DNA from: Amaurobius ferox
Taxonomy: Eukaryota; Arthropoda; Arachnida; Araneae; Amaurobiidae
Reading direction: 5' to 3'
DNA: 64,000 nt
Assembly: GCA_951213105.1 (NCBI GenBank)
Contig: OX578134.1
Location: forward strand, 142,452,450 to 142,516,449
Made by a program: the position numbers and the translations under genes. The notes under the pieces were generated by a model that ran no database searches, had not been told where the DNA came from, and saw only the letters and a list, made by a program, of their open reading frames with translations. Shown here in pieces: positions 37,028 through 47,524 of this stretch. How positions within the stretch are numbered: position 1 is the stretch's first letter; each line of letters starts with the position of its first letter.

Positions 37028-37817
37028 ATCTGATGTGGGCAACACATGACTTTCCTTATATAATGCAATAAATTTACTACTTTTACAGTTAAAACAAAAT
37101 GTTATTCTTATAGTTGATACTTATATTTTTTCAAAGATATTGAATTTTCTTGAATTAGTCGCCATTTACATTGATTTGGCGTCATTTTTATCCATTTAGC
37201 GAGATTGTCGTTAATTTTGCAACTTTTAAAATATCGCCAAGTTGGTGACATTTCGCCAAATTCGTAGCCAAAATCTCGCCAAGCGTTATGGGCGAAGAAA
37301 TAAGTTATTCTTATAGCAGATTGACTATTGGCGTTCAAATACAAAAGTATTACTCAATGTATCTTTTTTCATCAATGGAACGAGCTAGATCCAAGAGAAT
37401 GATGTCACCCAATTTATCGCATGGTTTTACATATGAAAAGTGAGCATGTTTCTCAATAGGCAATATATATATTTTTTATTTTATATGACTTTTTGATATT
37501 TTTTTTGAAAAATTTGCAATATCTCAATAACGGTTCATGTTAGAGTTCTAAAATTTATGTCAATCGTTTTCTAATGAAAAATGACATACGAAATGTCTAT
37601 TTACAAAACTTTATTAGCGGTTTTGATTTTTTGACAATTTTTCCAAAATTTCATTTGAAAATTTAGGGGATTTTAAACATTCGATAGCGTATAAAAACAA
37701 TAGGCTTCCAGTGTTTACGGATTGTGGTTTTTGTACCAAATTTCGTTCGAATCGGTCCATTCGTTCGTCAGTTATCGTCTCCACAGTCTCACTGGCACAC
37801 ACACACACACACACATA

Positions 37818-37856
<39 letters not shown>

Positions 37857-38040
37857 TTTCACATACACACACACACACACACACATACTTTCACATACAC
37901 ACACACAGATATCCCTTTAAAAATGTTTGATTCGTGATCAGGGATGTTTAAAACGTGCTCTCCCGTCGAAAACTCGAATTCGAATTTTCGACCCCGTCAG
38001 AATACTTTCCTTATACATTATGTATATAAGGAAAGTAATA
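37028..38040 (+). mobile_element. Hel-2 copy A: non-autonomous element with terminal hairpin and CA microsatellite
   Basis: The copy starts ATCTGATGTGGGCAACACAT (5' hairpin ATGTG/CACAT) then GACTTTCCTTATATAATG. It ends in the hairpin ACTTTCCTTATA...TATAAGGAAAGT (38004-38036), so ACTTTCCTTATA also forms an inverted repeat between the ends. The interior holds a GCGA-rich module (about 37158-37292), a TATCTCAATAACGG segment, and CA repeats (37796-37917) before TTTGATTCGTGATCAGGG. It encodes nothing. The layout (subterminal repeats, microsatellite, 3' hairpin) resembles Helitron/Helentron-associated elements; this is inferred. Confidence 0.65.
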
Positions 38041-38699
38041 AACTAAGGGTACATGAACAGCAGTTGAAAATTTTACATACTGCGAAAAAACACAGTTAGA
38101 GATACTATAACAAACTTTATATGCATTTAAATTTTAATAGGCGAAGTTAACTGTAAAATGTAACTTTCGACTTATTAATTGTTTTTGTTTAACTTTCTCT
38201 TTCTTTTATATTTTGTTCCTTTTTATCTTCCGTAAAATTGTTTTGTGAATACAATATAGAGAAAGTAATTTATATAGGGAAAATCAGTCGATCAAGTAAT
38301 ATTTTTTCAAAAACGGACAGTATTTACTGCAATAATTTTTGTTCTATTAAATTCAGTAAAATCTACCTAGTTTTACATTATTATATACGGATAATTTCAT
38401 AGTATAATATATGGATAATTTTATGTTATAATATATAAAATAACTATGAAGAACATTGCTAAATATCAAAACAGTAAACAGAGATATATTGAGTCCTTTT
38501 AATATTAAAAGTTCTTGTTAGAAAATAGTACACATTCACGGTCTGACTTTAGTTCTTGCTAGTTTCAATGGTAGAGTTTTGATTATTATATGCATTATCC
38601 TCTGTAAGTAGAGAAATGTTATCCTAATCATTAGATAAAATATAAACTTATTTCGATATAGAACTATATGATCGATTCAATCCCTAGATTTTCAACGCG
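38041..38699. other. AT-rich non-coding stretch
   Basis: No recognised feature. Confidence 0.4.
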
Positions 38700-39154
38700 G
38701 AGTAAGTGGGTATTCAACCTCTGAGCTTAACTCTACACATTTTTAAAAATGTCTTGCCTGCATTCTCACCTACACAATATGCACAATATACCATCGAAAT
38801 TTGATAGAAATTGCTTCAGTTGTTAAAAGATTACGAAGAATCACTGATTTTTACAAAATCTCGTATTATAGCTAAACTATATACATTTTGTATGTGTAAA
38901 TAATATACACAATATACAGCCGAAAGTTGGTCCGAAAAGCTACATCCGTATTCGAGATTGCGAAGGACTAACACAAAATCCAGTTTTACAGTTACATATA
39001 CTATATGCATTGGTTCAATATTTTTTTAAGCTTTCACATTTTCATAATATATGAACTTACCACCTAAGTGTGGTCAAAACCGATTCAGTGGTCGTTGGGA
39101 TTTTGACTTGTCAATGATTTGATGCCCACTATCTCTCTCTCTCTCTCTCTCTCA
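38700..39154 (+). repeat. Degenerate element with tandem units and (CT)n tract
   Basis: Diverged units of about 120-130 bp, each with an 'ATACACAATATACxxxCGAAA' opening, end in AACCGATTCAGTGGTC and a (CT)n tract (39130-39153). This repeats the layout seen in Hel-1 and Hel-2 (a 'C-G-ATTCAG' motif before a microsatellite), so a third related non-autonomous family is likely. Confidence 0.4.
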
Positions 39155-41764
39155 AACGATTATGTAACGATCACGATATCTTACTTAGGCTTCAGTAGTT
39201 AAAGCAGAATATTTCCTTAATCTAATGGATCAATCACTTTCACTATTGTATTAATCTCTATCGTCCTACTTTTCTCTAACTCAACTAACTAGTTCTTATC
39301 TAACTAGTTCTCAACTAATATCTTAAAGGAAAGTAAAAACTAAATCATTCTAATTTCTCGAAAATATATATTATTTAGTATTAATTCAAAACTATAATAT
39401 CTGCAACATATTCTGCATACAAGTATAGAAGTAATTTAAATGCGAAAAATTTCGAATAGCGACATTTCATTTGGTAAAAAAAAATCATTTTGGAAATAAA
39501 ACTCTCAGTGGTATTACTTTCAAATATTATCATTAATTTGAAACAGAAGTACACTCGTGGTTTTTTCATACAAAACTATTTAGGTAAGTAAAGACATATT
39601 TTTTTCGAATGTTAAATTATCTTTAACTGGATGAATATTTCAGCACAATGCTCCAGACATTGATTTTAATTAATCTAAAAGACTGGAATTTTCATTTATT
39701 TTCTTATCTTTTGGAAAACAAAAATTACAAATAAATGTTTAAAGTTATATTAATTAACCAGCAGTTTAATCTGTTGTAAATATCGTTGAAATATGCAAAA
39801 CACAAAGAAATTACTACAATTTCTTAGAACATAAATTCTTACAATAGTCCTATGCATATTAAACAAACTAATTAAATGGAAAGTTGAAATGCGAGGTTAG
39901 CATAACTATATGGTGTTCTTAATTAGTTTATGTTTAAAATATACTATAAATTTAAACTAACAACTAACTATATATTTAACCAACGTTTAAAATAAAAATT
40001 CAAAATCAATAATTAACATCCCTCACAGAAATCTGTATGTCCTAAAGCAATTTAAAACCCAATAATTACATACATACTTATGTACATTTATATGAAAATT
40101 AAAATTGCTATACATTTATCCACATTTATTAAACGATTAACTCCTTATTTTATTTACATAACGTTATCATTGTTGATTTTTTCGAATATAAATTGTTCAT
40201 AAAATTCCATTAATAACAAATGTATTATGTTGAACTGGACTTGCAAATTAATTATAGCATAATGACAAAATAATGTAAATTGAAAACCACAAGTATGATA
40301 TATTCGTAAATTCAATAATTTGCATATTTGTTGTTGATTTCCATAGTTAAATTAAAGCATTTATTTTTATCTTTCATTTAAATACTATAAGAAGTTAAAA
40401 AAGCAAAAGCTATTTTAAAATAATAAGAAACTTATGCAATTAAATAATAAATTAAAAACATACGTATAAAATTGTTTATTAATTTTTATTTGAAATACTT
40501 CATGAAATAGTTATTTATATCTTTATAATTTATTAATTTATGCTGCAAATGTCCATGAATTTTGTAATAGAAAAAATTAATTCCAGTATTTTAAATCAGA
40601 ATTTTATTAATAAAAAATCCTGACATTTAGTAAATTAATTAATACAAAGAAATGTATATATTTTGTTAGAATTTAAAATATGAGTGAAATATATATGTTA
40701 TTTTAGCAATAGGTTTTAATTGTTTCAGAGTCACAAAATGAATACCAAAAGTTAAATTTAGCATTACTGTCAAAAGTCTAGCGTTATTGCCAAAGTTTAA
40801 AATCCACATTTTAATTTCTATGCATATTTATATATTTTGCACAGAGAGTCTGTTTATAGTACAGACTCGTGTTACTGCATTAAAATTAATCATTTTAATA
40901 GAAATTATTCAGGATTACTTACGGACACACAACAAACAATTTTCGACATTTGTGAAGCATAGAGCATGATAGGCAAATATTTTGTTAAAGACCCTCAATA
41001 TTTTCATTCACATTATGCAAAAAAAAAATATAACACGAGTTAAATTTAACGAATTTACGAAACATCTTTTATTTCCCACTGAATAAAAAATCAACACTTA
41101 TACGATAGGATTGAGATATTATGAATGCACCACAGAAATACACACTTTGTCAGAACTAGCTGATCTCCATCCCAAAGATCCTAAACAAATTTTGGAAGTA
41201 TTCCAAATGGAATGATAAGAATGCATGTTTGCATTTTAAGAAAGCTCTGTTGATTTGTGTAATGCACAGAGCACTTATGGCACGAATCATTAAGTTGCGA
41301 CATGAAGGAAATCGAGCCTGAAGAAATTATTTTCTCTTAGAAGATACTTTAATCCAGTAAGATTTCCATCCCCAGTTTCCTATACTAGACATGTATTAAA
41401 TTTATAAAATGATTTCTTACAAATTTTTAATTTGGCATTTGCATGAAATGAGAAAGAATATATAAACATTAGAAGTCCATTAATTTTACTTATGAAAATT
41501 TTATATAAAACATTTATATTTTTGTATAAAAAATCAAAAAGGCGCAGAACAACTGTGCTGTAACCTACAACGTAGAAAACTATGTCAACTGTCTCTATTT
41601 CATGCTACTTTCTTACAAATTGTATGTTATTAAAGTATTCAACAAAGGATATTTCACGTAGCTATACATTGTAGGCAACATCACAGTTGCTACCGTGCCT
41701 CTTTAAGTTTCTCATGACATTCAAATCATAAGTTTGTCCCCAACTTACTTAGTGCTTAAAAAAG
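39155..41764. other. Very AT-rich non-coding stretch
   Basis: No open frame, RNA gene or element of note. Confidence 0.5.
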
Positions 41765-41840
41765 ATGTAGCCACAACTATTTATATCCTTTCTAACAATG
41801 TGTTTTTTCGATATCCATAATTAAATACATCATCTCTTTT

Positions 41841-41873
<33 letters not shown>

Positions 41874-42090
41874 TACACTCTCTCTTACTCTCTCTCTCAC
41901 TCGTTCGCTCTACCTATCTTTCTTGATTGGCGAACAGCAACAGCGAGAGTGGGTTGCATGTTTTCGTATAATTAAATTCTCAACTTTATCCCTTTTATCA
42001 AGTCCGGAGAAATACTAGCTACAGCTATTCATATCTCTTTTCAAAATGTGTTCCTATTTCCATTTAATGGCAAATACATCATATTTCCCT
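41765..42090. repeat. Outer repeat C, left, with (TC)n tract
   Basis: Two diverged units share 'ACAACTATTxATATCxxTT', '...TGTGTT...' and 'AAATACATCAT'. They flank a TC-rich microsatellite (41832-41911) and GCGAGAGTGGGTTGCATG. A same-orientation copy lies at 46335-46670, so C brackets the fold-back complex. Confidence 0.6.
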
Positions 42091-42099
42091 CTCCTTTTT

Positions 42100-42430
42100 A
42101 ACACTTTACAACATAGTTGAAAAGTGTTTATGACTTTGTTCATGCTGTCTGAGTGTCTGTCTGTCCGTCCGATAGCACGATAGCTGACGTACAAATGACT
42201 TTATCAAAATAAAATTTTAGTATGTTGTTCAGGCGGTCTGTGGGACCTATGGGAGTATAAATGAATAATATCACCCAATAAATTTTGAATTGAACCTGGA
42301 TTGAAAAAATGAAATTCATTGAAGCTTATGGGACCTAATTTTTCAAAAAAGTTTTTAAGCGAGATTAAAATTCACAAATTGCTTCGAAAGTTTTAGAAAA
42401 TATTCAAATTATCCCATAAAATGTATAAAA
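42100..42430 (+). mobile_element. Element A, left copy, with terminal hairpin and GTCT words
   Basis: It begins with the hairpin AACACTTT...AAAGTGTT (42100-42128), followed by GTCTGTCTGTCCGTCC, GTCTGTGGGACCTATGGGAG and ATTATCCCATAAAATG. An inverted copy (45066-45391) carries the same hairpin and blocks. Hairpin plus GTCT microsatellite again points to a non-autonomous Helitron-like class. Confidence 0.55.
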
Positions 42431-42500
42431 ATATATACAGCCTACCTAATTAGTCAGCAAAATATATTCAGTAGTTTTTTAAATAAAAATTAAAATAATA

Positions 42501-43205
42501 ACAAGAAAGATCAATTATGCATAAAGCATTGAATATGAAACACTTTCCAACTTCAATGCAATTTTATATGAACATCTCTAAAATGCGATACATTCCTCGG
42601 TAATATTTTAAAAATATCACAATACTACATTAATTTATTATATTTGAAAACTTAATATTTCATCGAAAAAAAAAAGAACTTCATTCAAATGACGACATCG
42701 AAATATAAATCGCCTGGCTCTCTCTATAGTAGCAACATTTCATTCATAAACTGTTTTCTATTCCTTTCATTCATCACAATACTGTAATAACTTATTTTAT
42801 TTAAAAAATTAAAACCATGGAAGTACAAGTAATTTAACTCTATGCTTAAAACTTCATCGAAAACGTCCTCTGGTTGGTGCTCTGTGTAAAATCAATGAAT
42901 GTTTCATTCATATAAGCTATATTGCAGACTCCATGAGTTAAATAATTTTGCGTTAAAAAAATGCAGCAATTCTTATACAACTCATTCTACATCTTTTGGC
43001 ATTTACTTTCTCCATAAGTGCTTCGTTGTAGAAATAATCAAAGTTGGATGATCATGTAAACTCAACTATTTTGTAATTGCTTCGTTTCAATGTATAGATG
43101 CACAGAATTAAGCGGTTTTAGGAAGGATACAGCACTAAATATGAATTGAAAAGAACTTTAAAAAAATCATGATTTTGACACAAGATGGATGTTATGATGC
43201 ATTTC
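42501..43205. repeat. Left arm of about 0.7-kb inverted repeat
   Basis: From ACAAGAAAGATCAAT (42501) to CACAAGATGGATGTTATG the sequence is the diverged reverse complement of 45480-46320. Long shared blocks include GCAATTCTTATACAACTCAT with CTACATCTTTTGG, and CATGGAAGTACAAGTAATTT. The right arm is longer because a segment around CATTTGAATGAAGTT is duplicated there (about 46000-46170). Confidence 0.85.
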
Positions 43206-43690
43206 CACATTTTTGTACTTAGCCCAGGGATTAAAAGGGGCAGGTGTAATGATACTTGAAATGTGTATAATGGTTTTGTAGTATATAGCGATGCCTCTGC
43301 ACAAGCGAAATGGGACTTGGTAGCGCCTTGGTTTGTATGCGCATTTGACATGGGTTGTAAATATTCAGAGAATTGTATGTAACAAATGTCAAAGTTAGAG
43401 CTGCAGATCTCTGAAAATTTATAGCCGCTGTCAGGTGTGGCTCTCTTCGTGGCCCCGGTCTGGGACCACCCGGTCTGTAGAAAGTCCTCCGGTTCTCGGA
43501 TTTTAGTGGAGTGCATAGAAAATGAGCGTATCTTCGTAAACCAATAGTGTGCGGCAAAATTGGACCGCCCTTTTGATTGCGTTTCGTTTTCTTCGAATGA
43601 GAAGCGGAGAACTTCTGCCCTAAAATTTTCGGTCCTCTCGTTATAAAAATTCCGGTGGGACTTTTGAAAATGTAAAAAATTTAGACGCAA
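43118..43690 (-). CDS. Longest open frame of the window (190 codons), unrecognised
   Basis: The frame opens with Met at 43690 and runs into the left inverted-repeat arm, where it stops. Its first 110 residues are polar and protein-like (for example FSFEENETQSKGRSNFAAHY and FLQTGWSQTGATKRATPD). The last 30 are encoded by the arm and look like AT-rich filler. I do not recognise any domain, signal peptide or zinc motif. The first part lies in a GC-richer island, which alone raises the odds of a long chance frame. A transposon-encoded protein remnant is as likely as a gene. Confidence 0.2.
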   Translation of the reverse strand: MRLNFLHFQKSHRNFYNERTENFRAEVLRFSFEENETQSKGRSNFAAHYWFTKIRSFSMHSTKIREPEDFLQTGWSQTGATKRATPDSGYKFSEICSSNFDICYIQFSEYLQPMSNAHTNQGATKSHFACAEASLYTTKPLYTFQVSLHLPLLIPGLSTKMWKCIITSILCQNHDFFKVLFNSYLVLYPS

Positions 43691-44450
43691 TCCTGTTTTT
43701 CATAGAGACAGGCCTCCTGGTGTGTTTGAGCACTTGCTTGAAGCCAATGCATCAGTGCAACGCAGTTAGGCGTTATTCAAAGGCAATTGCCGAACGGCTG
43801 TACATGCCAGTTTTCACGGAACCGGCGCCTTATACCTGCCAAGGAGTACTATATTACAGGGTAGCGCTTATCCTCCATAAACAGCCATTTAACTATTTCG
43901 AGTCTATGGTCGTGCGTCGTAAAACCAACTAGGACGGTGTTTGTTGAGACAGCGAGAAAGTCGACACTTTTGCTTTGCAGTATAACACTGCTCTGACAAC
44001 AAACGGCGTAGTGTCGAACCCTTTGTACCCTTAACTACATCCAAGCCGTAGCAACTGTGATACTGCAAGGCCGGAGTTTTGCGGGGCGTAAATCCTGGGC
44101 CCCTATGCAGTGCATGATACGCGTCAACTGGGTGACATCTACTGGAATCCGTGCGGTCCGTAGGAGATGCCTTTTATTTAGGTGGGAAACGACCTACCGG
44201 CAGCGGCCTGAACGCATGTTCTTAGAACCGCCGGGCTCAAGACCGACATTAGGAGGAGGAGAGTAGAGCGGATGGTGATTCTCAACGTCGTGAGAAACCC
44301 TGATGGAATATCGATACGGCCTCATATCCGAAACCCGTGTGGTCCTACGACTGTGTGATAGAGCATACCTGAATTACTATATTAAGAACTAGAATCTAGA
44401 ACAGTGATTTGCCACCCTTCACATAGTACAGTGGCATCGTTACCAGCAGT
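43206..44450. other. GC-richer island enclosed by the fold-back arms
   Basis: About 1.2 kb is far richer in GC than its surroundings, with no stop-free frame across it (best pieces 43720-43932 and 44057-44266, plus, both unrecognised). It could be the internal region of an unidentified retroelement, a captured host transcript or a decayed gene. I found no rRNA, tRNA or transposase signature. Confidence 0.5.
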
Positions 44451-44924
44451 CACCTGCAGTGTCATATTCTTCTGTATAAGGTATTGTGGTTTATCTTTGA
44501 TTTTAAATATTTTATATATGTGTGTTACTCTGATTTGGTGTAATCTTCAGTGTTAATGTTAACTTTAAGCTTTAAGGGATATTTGGCCACAGAACAAATT
44601 CTGAAAGTAGTTAAATGCAAATGTTAGAAATTTTGAAAAATATAAATTAATTAGAAAACGTGCACCCAAGGTCAAGCTGGGAAAAATTGAAGTACTTGTA
44701 ATTGTAAATTTTATTATTAGTGTTAAATTGAATAATTTCATGTGTCTCTTTTAATAAATGTGTTATGTGGCCACAAAAATTTGACTCTTTAATTAGGTAA
44801 ACGCAATGTACTTAGATACTATTGGATCCCAGTATACAAACTCATAGGCTGAACTGGAAGGCACAAGTGGTAAGTGGTAGTAGTGTATAGAAATCTGTAT
44901 TTATGTGTAAAATTCACCTCACCA

Positions 44925-45490
44925 TAATGGATGCCATATTTTAATTTGAAGTGGGTCACGTGATCTTTTCATATAATGGCCACGTGATCTTTTCATTAAA
45001 AGGGTGTAATTATTATTTTAATATTTATTTTAAAAAATACTGAATATATTTTGCTGAATTTTTTTTTATATATTTTATGGGATAATTTGAATATTTCCTT
45101 AAACTTTTGAAACAATTTGAGAATTTTAAATCCGCTTAAAAATGTTTCAAAAATTAGGTCCCATAGGATTCAATATATTTCATTTTTCCAACCCGAGTTC
45201 AATCCAAGACTAAATGGGAGATATTATTCATTTATATTCCCATAGGTCCCACAGACCGTCGAACAACATACTAAAATTGCACTTTAATAAAGTCATTTTT
45301 TCGGCAGTTATGGTGCTAATAGACAGAGAGACAAACAGACGGACATAATGAACAAAGTCATAAACACTTTTCAACTATGTTGTAAAGTGTTAATTACAAC
45401 CTTTATATAAAGAGATCACGTGGCCATTATATGAAGAGATCACGTGAACATTATATGAATAGATCACGTGACCCATTTCAAAATACAATA
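44925..45490. mobile_element. Nested inverted-repeat element with CACGTG arrays around element A'
   Basis: The left flank (CATATTTTAATTTGAAGTGG then GTCACGTGATC, with CACGTG at 44957 and 44981) is inverted at the right flank (CACGTG at 45417, 45441 and 45465, then GACCCATTTCAAAATACAAT). Sites are 24 bp apart on both sides, with two units left and three right. Between them lies the inverted copy of element A. The structure is an imperfect palindrome of about 0.56 kb and encodes nothing. Confidence 0.7.
45066..45391 (-). mobile_element. Element A', inverted copy of A
   Basis: It matches 42100-42430 in reverse complement: TTTTATGGGATAATTTGAAT, CCCATAGGTCCCACAGACCG, GACAGAGAGACAAACAGACG and the end hairpin AACACTTT...AAAGTGTT (45363-45391). 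Confidence 0.8.
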
Positions 45491-46320
45491 TGACATACAT
45501 CTTGTATCAAAATCGTGATTTTCAAAGTTCTTTTTAATTCATATTTAGTGTTATATCCGTCCTAAAACCGTTTTATTTTTGCTTAAATTATTTGCATCTG
45601 CATACTGAAACAACGCAATTACAATATATTTGAGTTTGAATGATTATTAAATTTTGATTATTTCTACAACGAAGCCTAATTTTCACTTATAGAAAATGTA
45701 AACACCAAAAGATGTAGAATGAGTTGTATAAGAATTGCTGACTTTTTTAAAGCAAAATTATTTAGCTCATGGAGTCTGCAATATAGCTGATATGAATGAA
45801 ACATTCATTGATTTTACACAGAGAACCAAACAGAGGACGTTTTTTGATGAAGTTTTAAGCATAGAGTTAAATTACTTGTACTTCCATGGTTTTAAGTTTT
45901 TTTTTTAAAATTAATATTTATAGTACTGTGATGAATGAAAGGATTGGAAAAATGTTTATGAATGAAATACTGCTTTTGTATTGAGGCGATTTATACTTCG
46001 ATGTCGTCATTTGAATAAAGTTATTATGTTTTCGGTGAAGTTTTCGAATATAATAAGTTATTGTAGTATTATGATAATTTTAAAAATATTACACTGGAAT
46101 GTATAGTATTTTAGGGATGTTTAAACCAGGCAATTTATATTTCAATGCCGTCATTTGAATGAAGTTCATTTCTTTCTATGAAGTTTTAAGTTTTCAAATA
46201 TAATAAATTAATGTATTATTGTGATACATTTAAAAATATGTATCGCATTTTAGAGATGTTTATATAAAATCGCATTGAAGTTTCATAATCAATGCTTTAT
46301 GCATGATTGATCTTTCTTGT
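45480..46320. repeat. Right arm of the large inverted repeat
   Basis: It is the reverse-complement counterpart of 42501-43205 and ends GATCTTTCTTGT at 46320. A tandem duplication (units beginning GGCGATTTATACTTCGATGT near 45984 and GGCAATTTATATTTCAATGC near 46130, about 146 bp apart) makes it longer than the left arm. Confidence 0.85.
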
Positions 46321-46334
46321 TCATTTTCAAACAG

Positions 46335-46670
46335 TGAGGACGAGAGTGGGTTGCACTTCTTCGTGACATTCAATTCCCAAGTTAAGTCTGCTCATTACTT
46401 ATTTCATGATGAAAACGTAGCTATAATTTTTATATATCTTCTAACGCGGTGTTCTTTTCTCAATCTAACGATGTATACATAATCTGTTTCTCCCTTTTCA
46501 TTTGCGAACTGTAAAGGTGAGAGTTGGTTGCGCTTTTCGTAACAATCACTTCCCTTGTCAAGTCTACTTACTAGTCTAGTTCTTGTAACAACATCGCCAC
46601 AACTATTGCCATATCTTTTAACTCGGTGTTCACGTTAAAACGGCCCATTTAATGTCGTTTATGTGCAAAT
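46335..46670. repeat. Outer repeat C, right
   Basis: Same orientation as 41765-42090. CGAGAGTGGGTTGCAC and GTGAGAGTTGGTTGCGC mark two tandem units of about 170 bp, each with an 'ATATCTTxTAACxCGGTGTTC' segment. Confidence 0.6.
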
Positions 46671-46704
46671 GGTGAAATATGACATGTTATAACATTTTTT
46701 TCAT

Positions 46705-47524
46705 TATTACTTTCCTTATATACATAATGCATAAGGAAAGTATTGTGGCGGGGTCGAAAATTCGAATTCGAGCAAGTTTCAAGCATTCCTGATCACGAAT
46801 CAAACATTTTTGAAGCGATGTCTGTGTGTGTGTGTGTGTGTGTGTGAAAGTATATATGTGTGTGAGTGTCAGTGAGCCTTTGGAGACGATAACTGACGAA
46901 CGAATGGACCGATTCGAACAAAATTTAGTATAAAAAACACAATCCATAAACACTGGTTTAGAACTTTCGTATGCAATTTTTAATTAGAAAACGATTGACA
47001 TAAATTTTAGAACGCTAACATGACCCGTTCTTGAGATATTGCACATTTTCAAAAAAATTATCAAAAAGTTATATAAAAAAAATATATTTCCTTTTGAAAA
47101 ACATGTTCACTTTTCGTATGTAATACCATGCGATAAATTTGGTGACATCATTCTCGGGGATCTAGCTCGTTCCATTCATGAAAAAAGATACTTTGAGCAA
47201 TACTTTTGTACTTGAACGCCAATAGTCACTTATCTGCTGTAAGAATAACTTATTTCTTTGTCCATAACGCTTGGCGATATTTTGGCGACGAATTTGGTGG
47301 AATGTCGCCAACTTGGCGACATTTTTAATTGTTGCCAAATTTACAAAAATCTCGCCAAAATGATAAAAATGACTCTATATCAATGAATATGACGACTAAT
47401 TGAAGAAAATTCAATATCTTGGAAAAAATATAAGTATCTTCTATAAGAATAACATTTTTTAAACTGCAAAAGTAGTAAATTCGTTGCATTATATAAGGAA
47501 AGTCATGTGTTGCCCACATCAGAT
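46705..47524 (-). mobile_element. Hel-2 copy B
   Basis: Inverse orientation to copies A and C. The terminal hairpin is at 46709-46741, a (TG)n tract at 46821-46849, the GCGA module at about 47256-47395, and the start motif (complement of GATGTGGGCAACACATGACT) at 47495-47524. It is 820 bp, shorter than copy A, mainly in the microsatellite. It encodes nothing. Confidence 0.7.

Noticed and set aside
37711..37937. His/Thr-rich open frames
   Set aside because: They are translation of the CA microsatellite inside Hel-2 copy A; all three plus frames are open because of the repeat.
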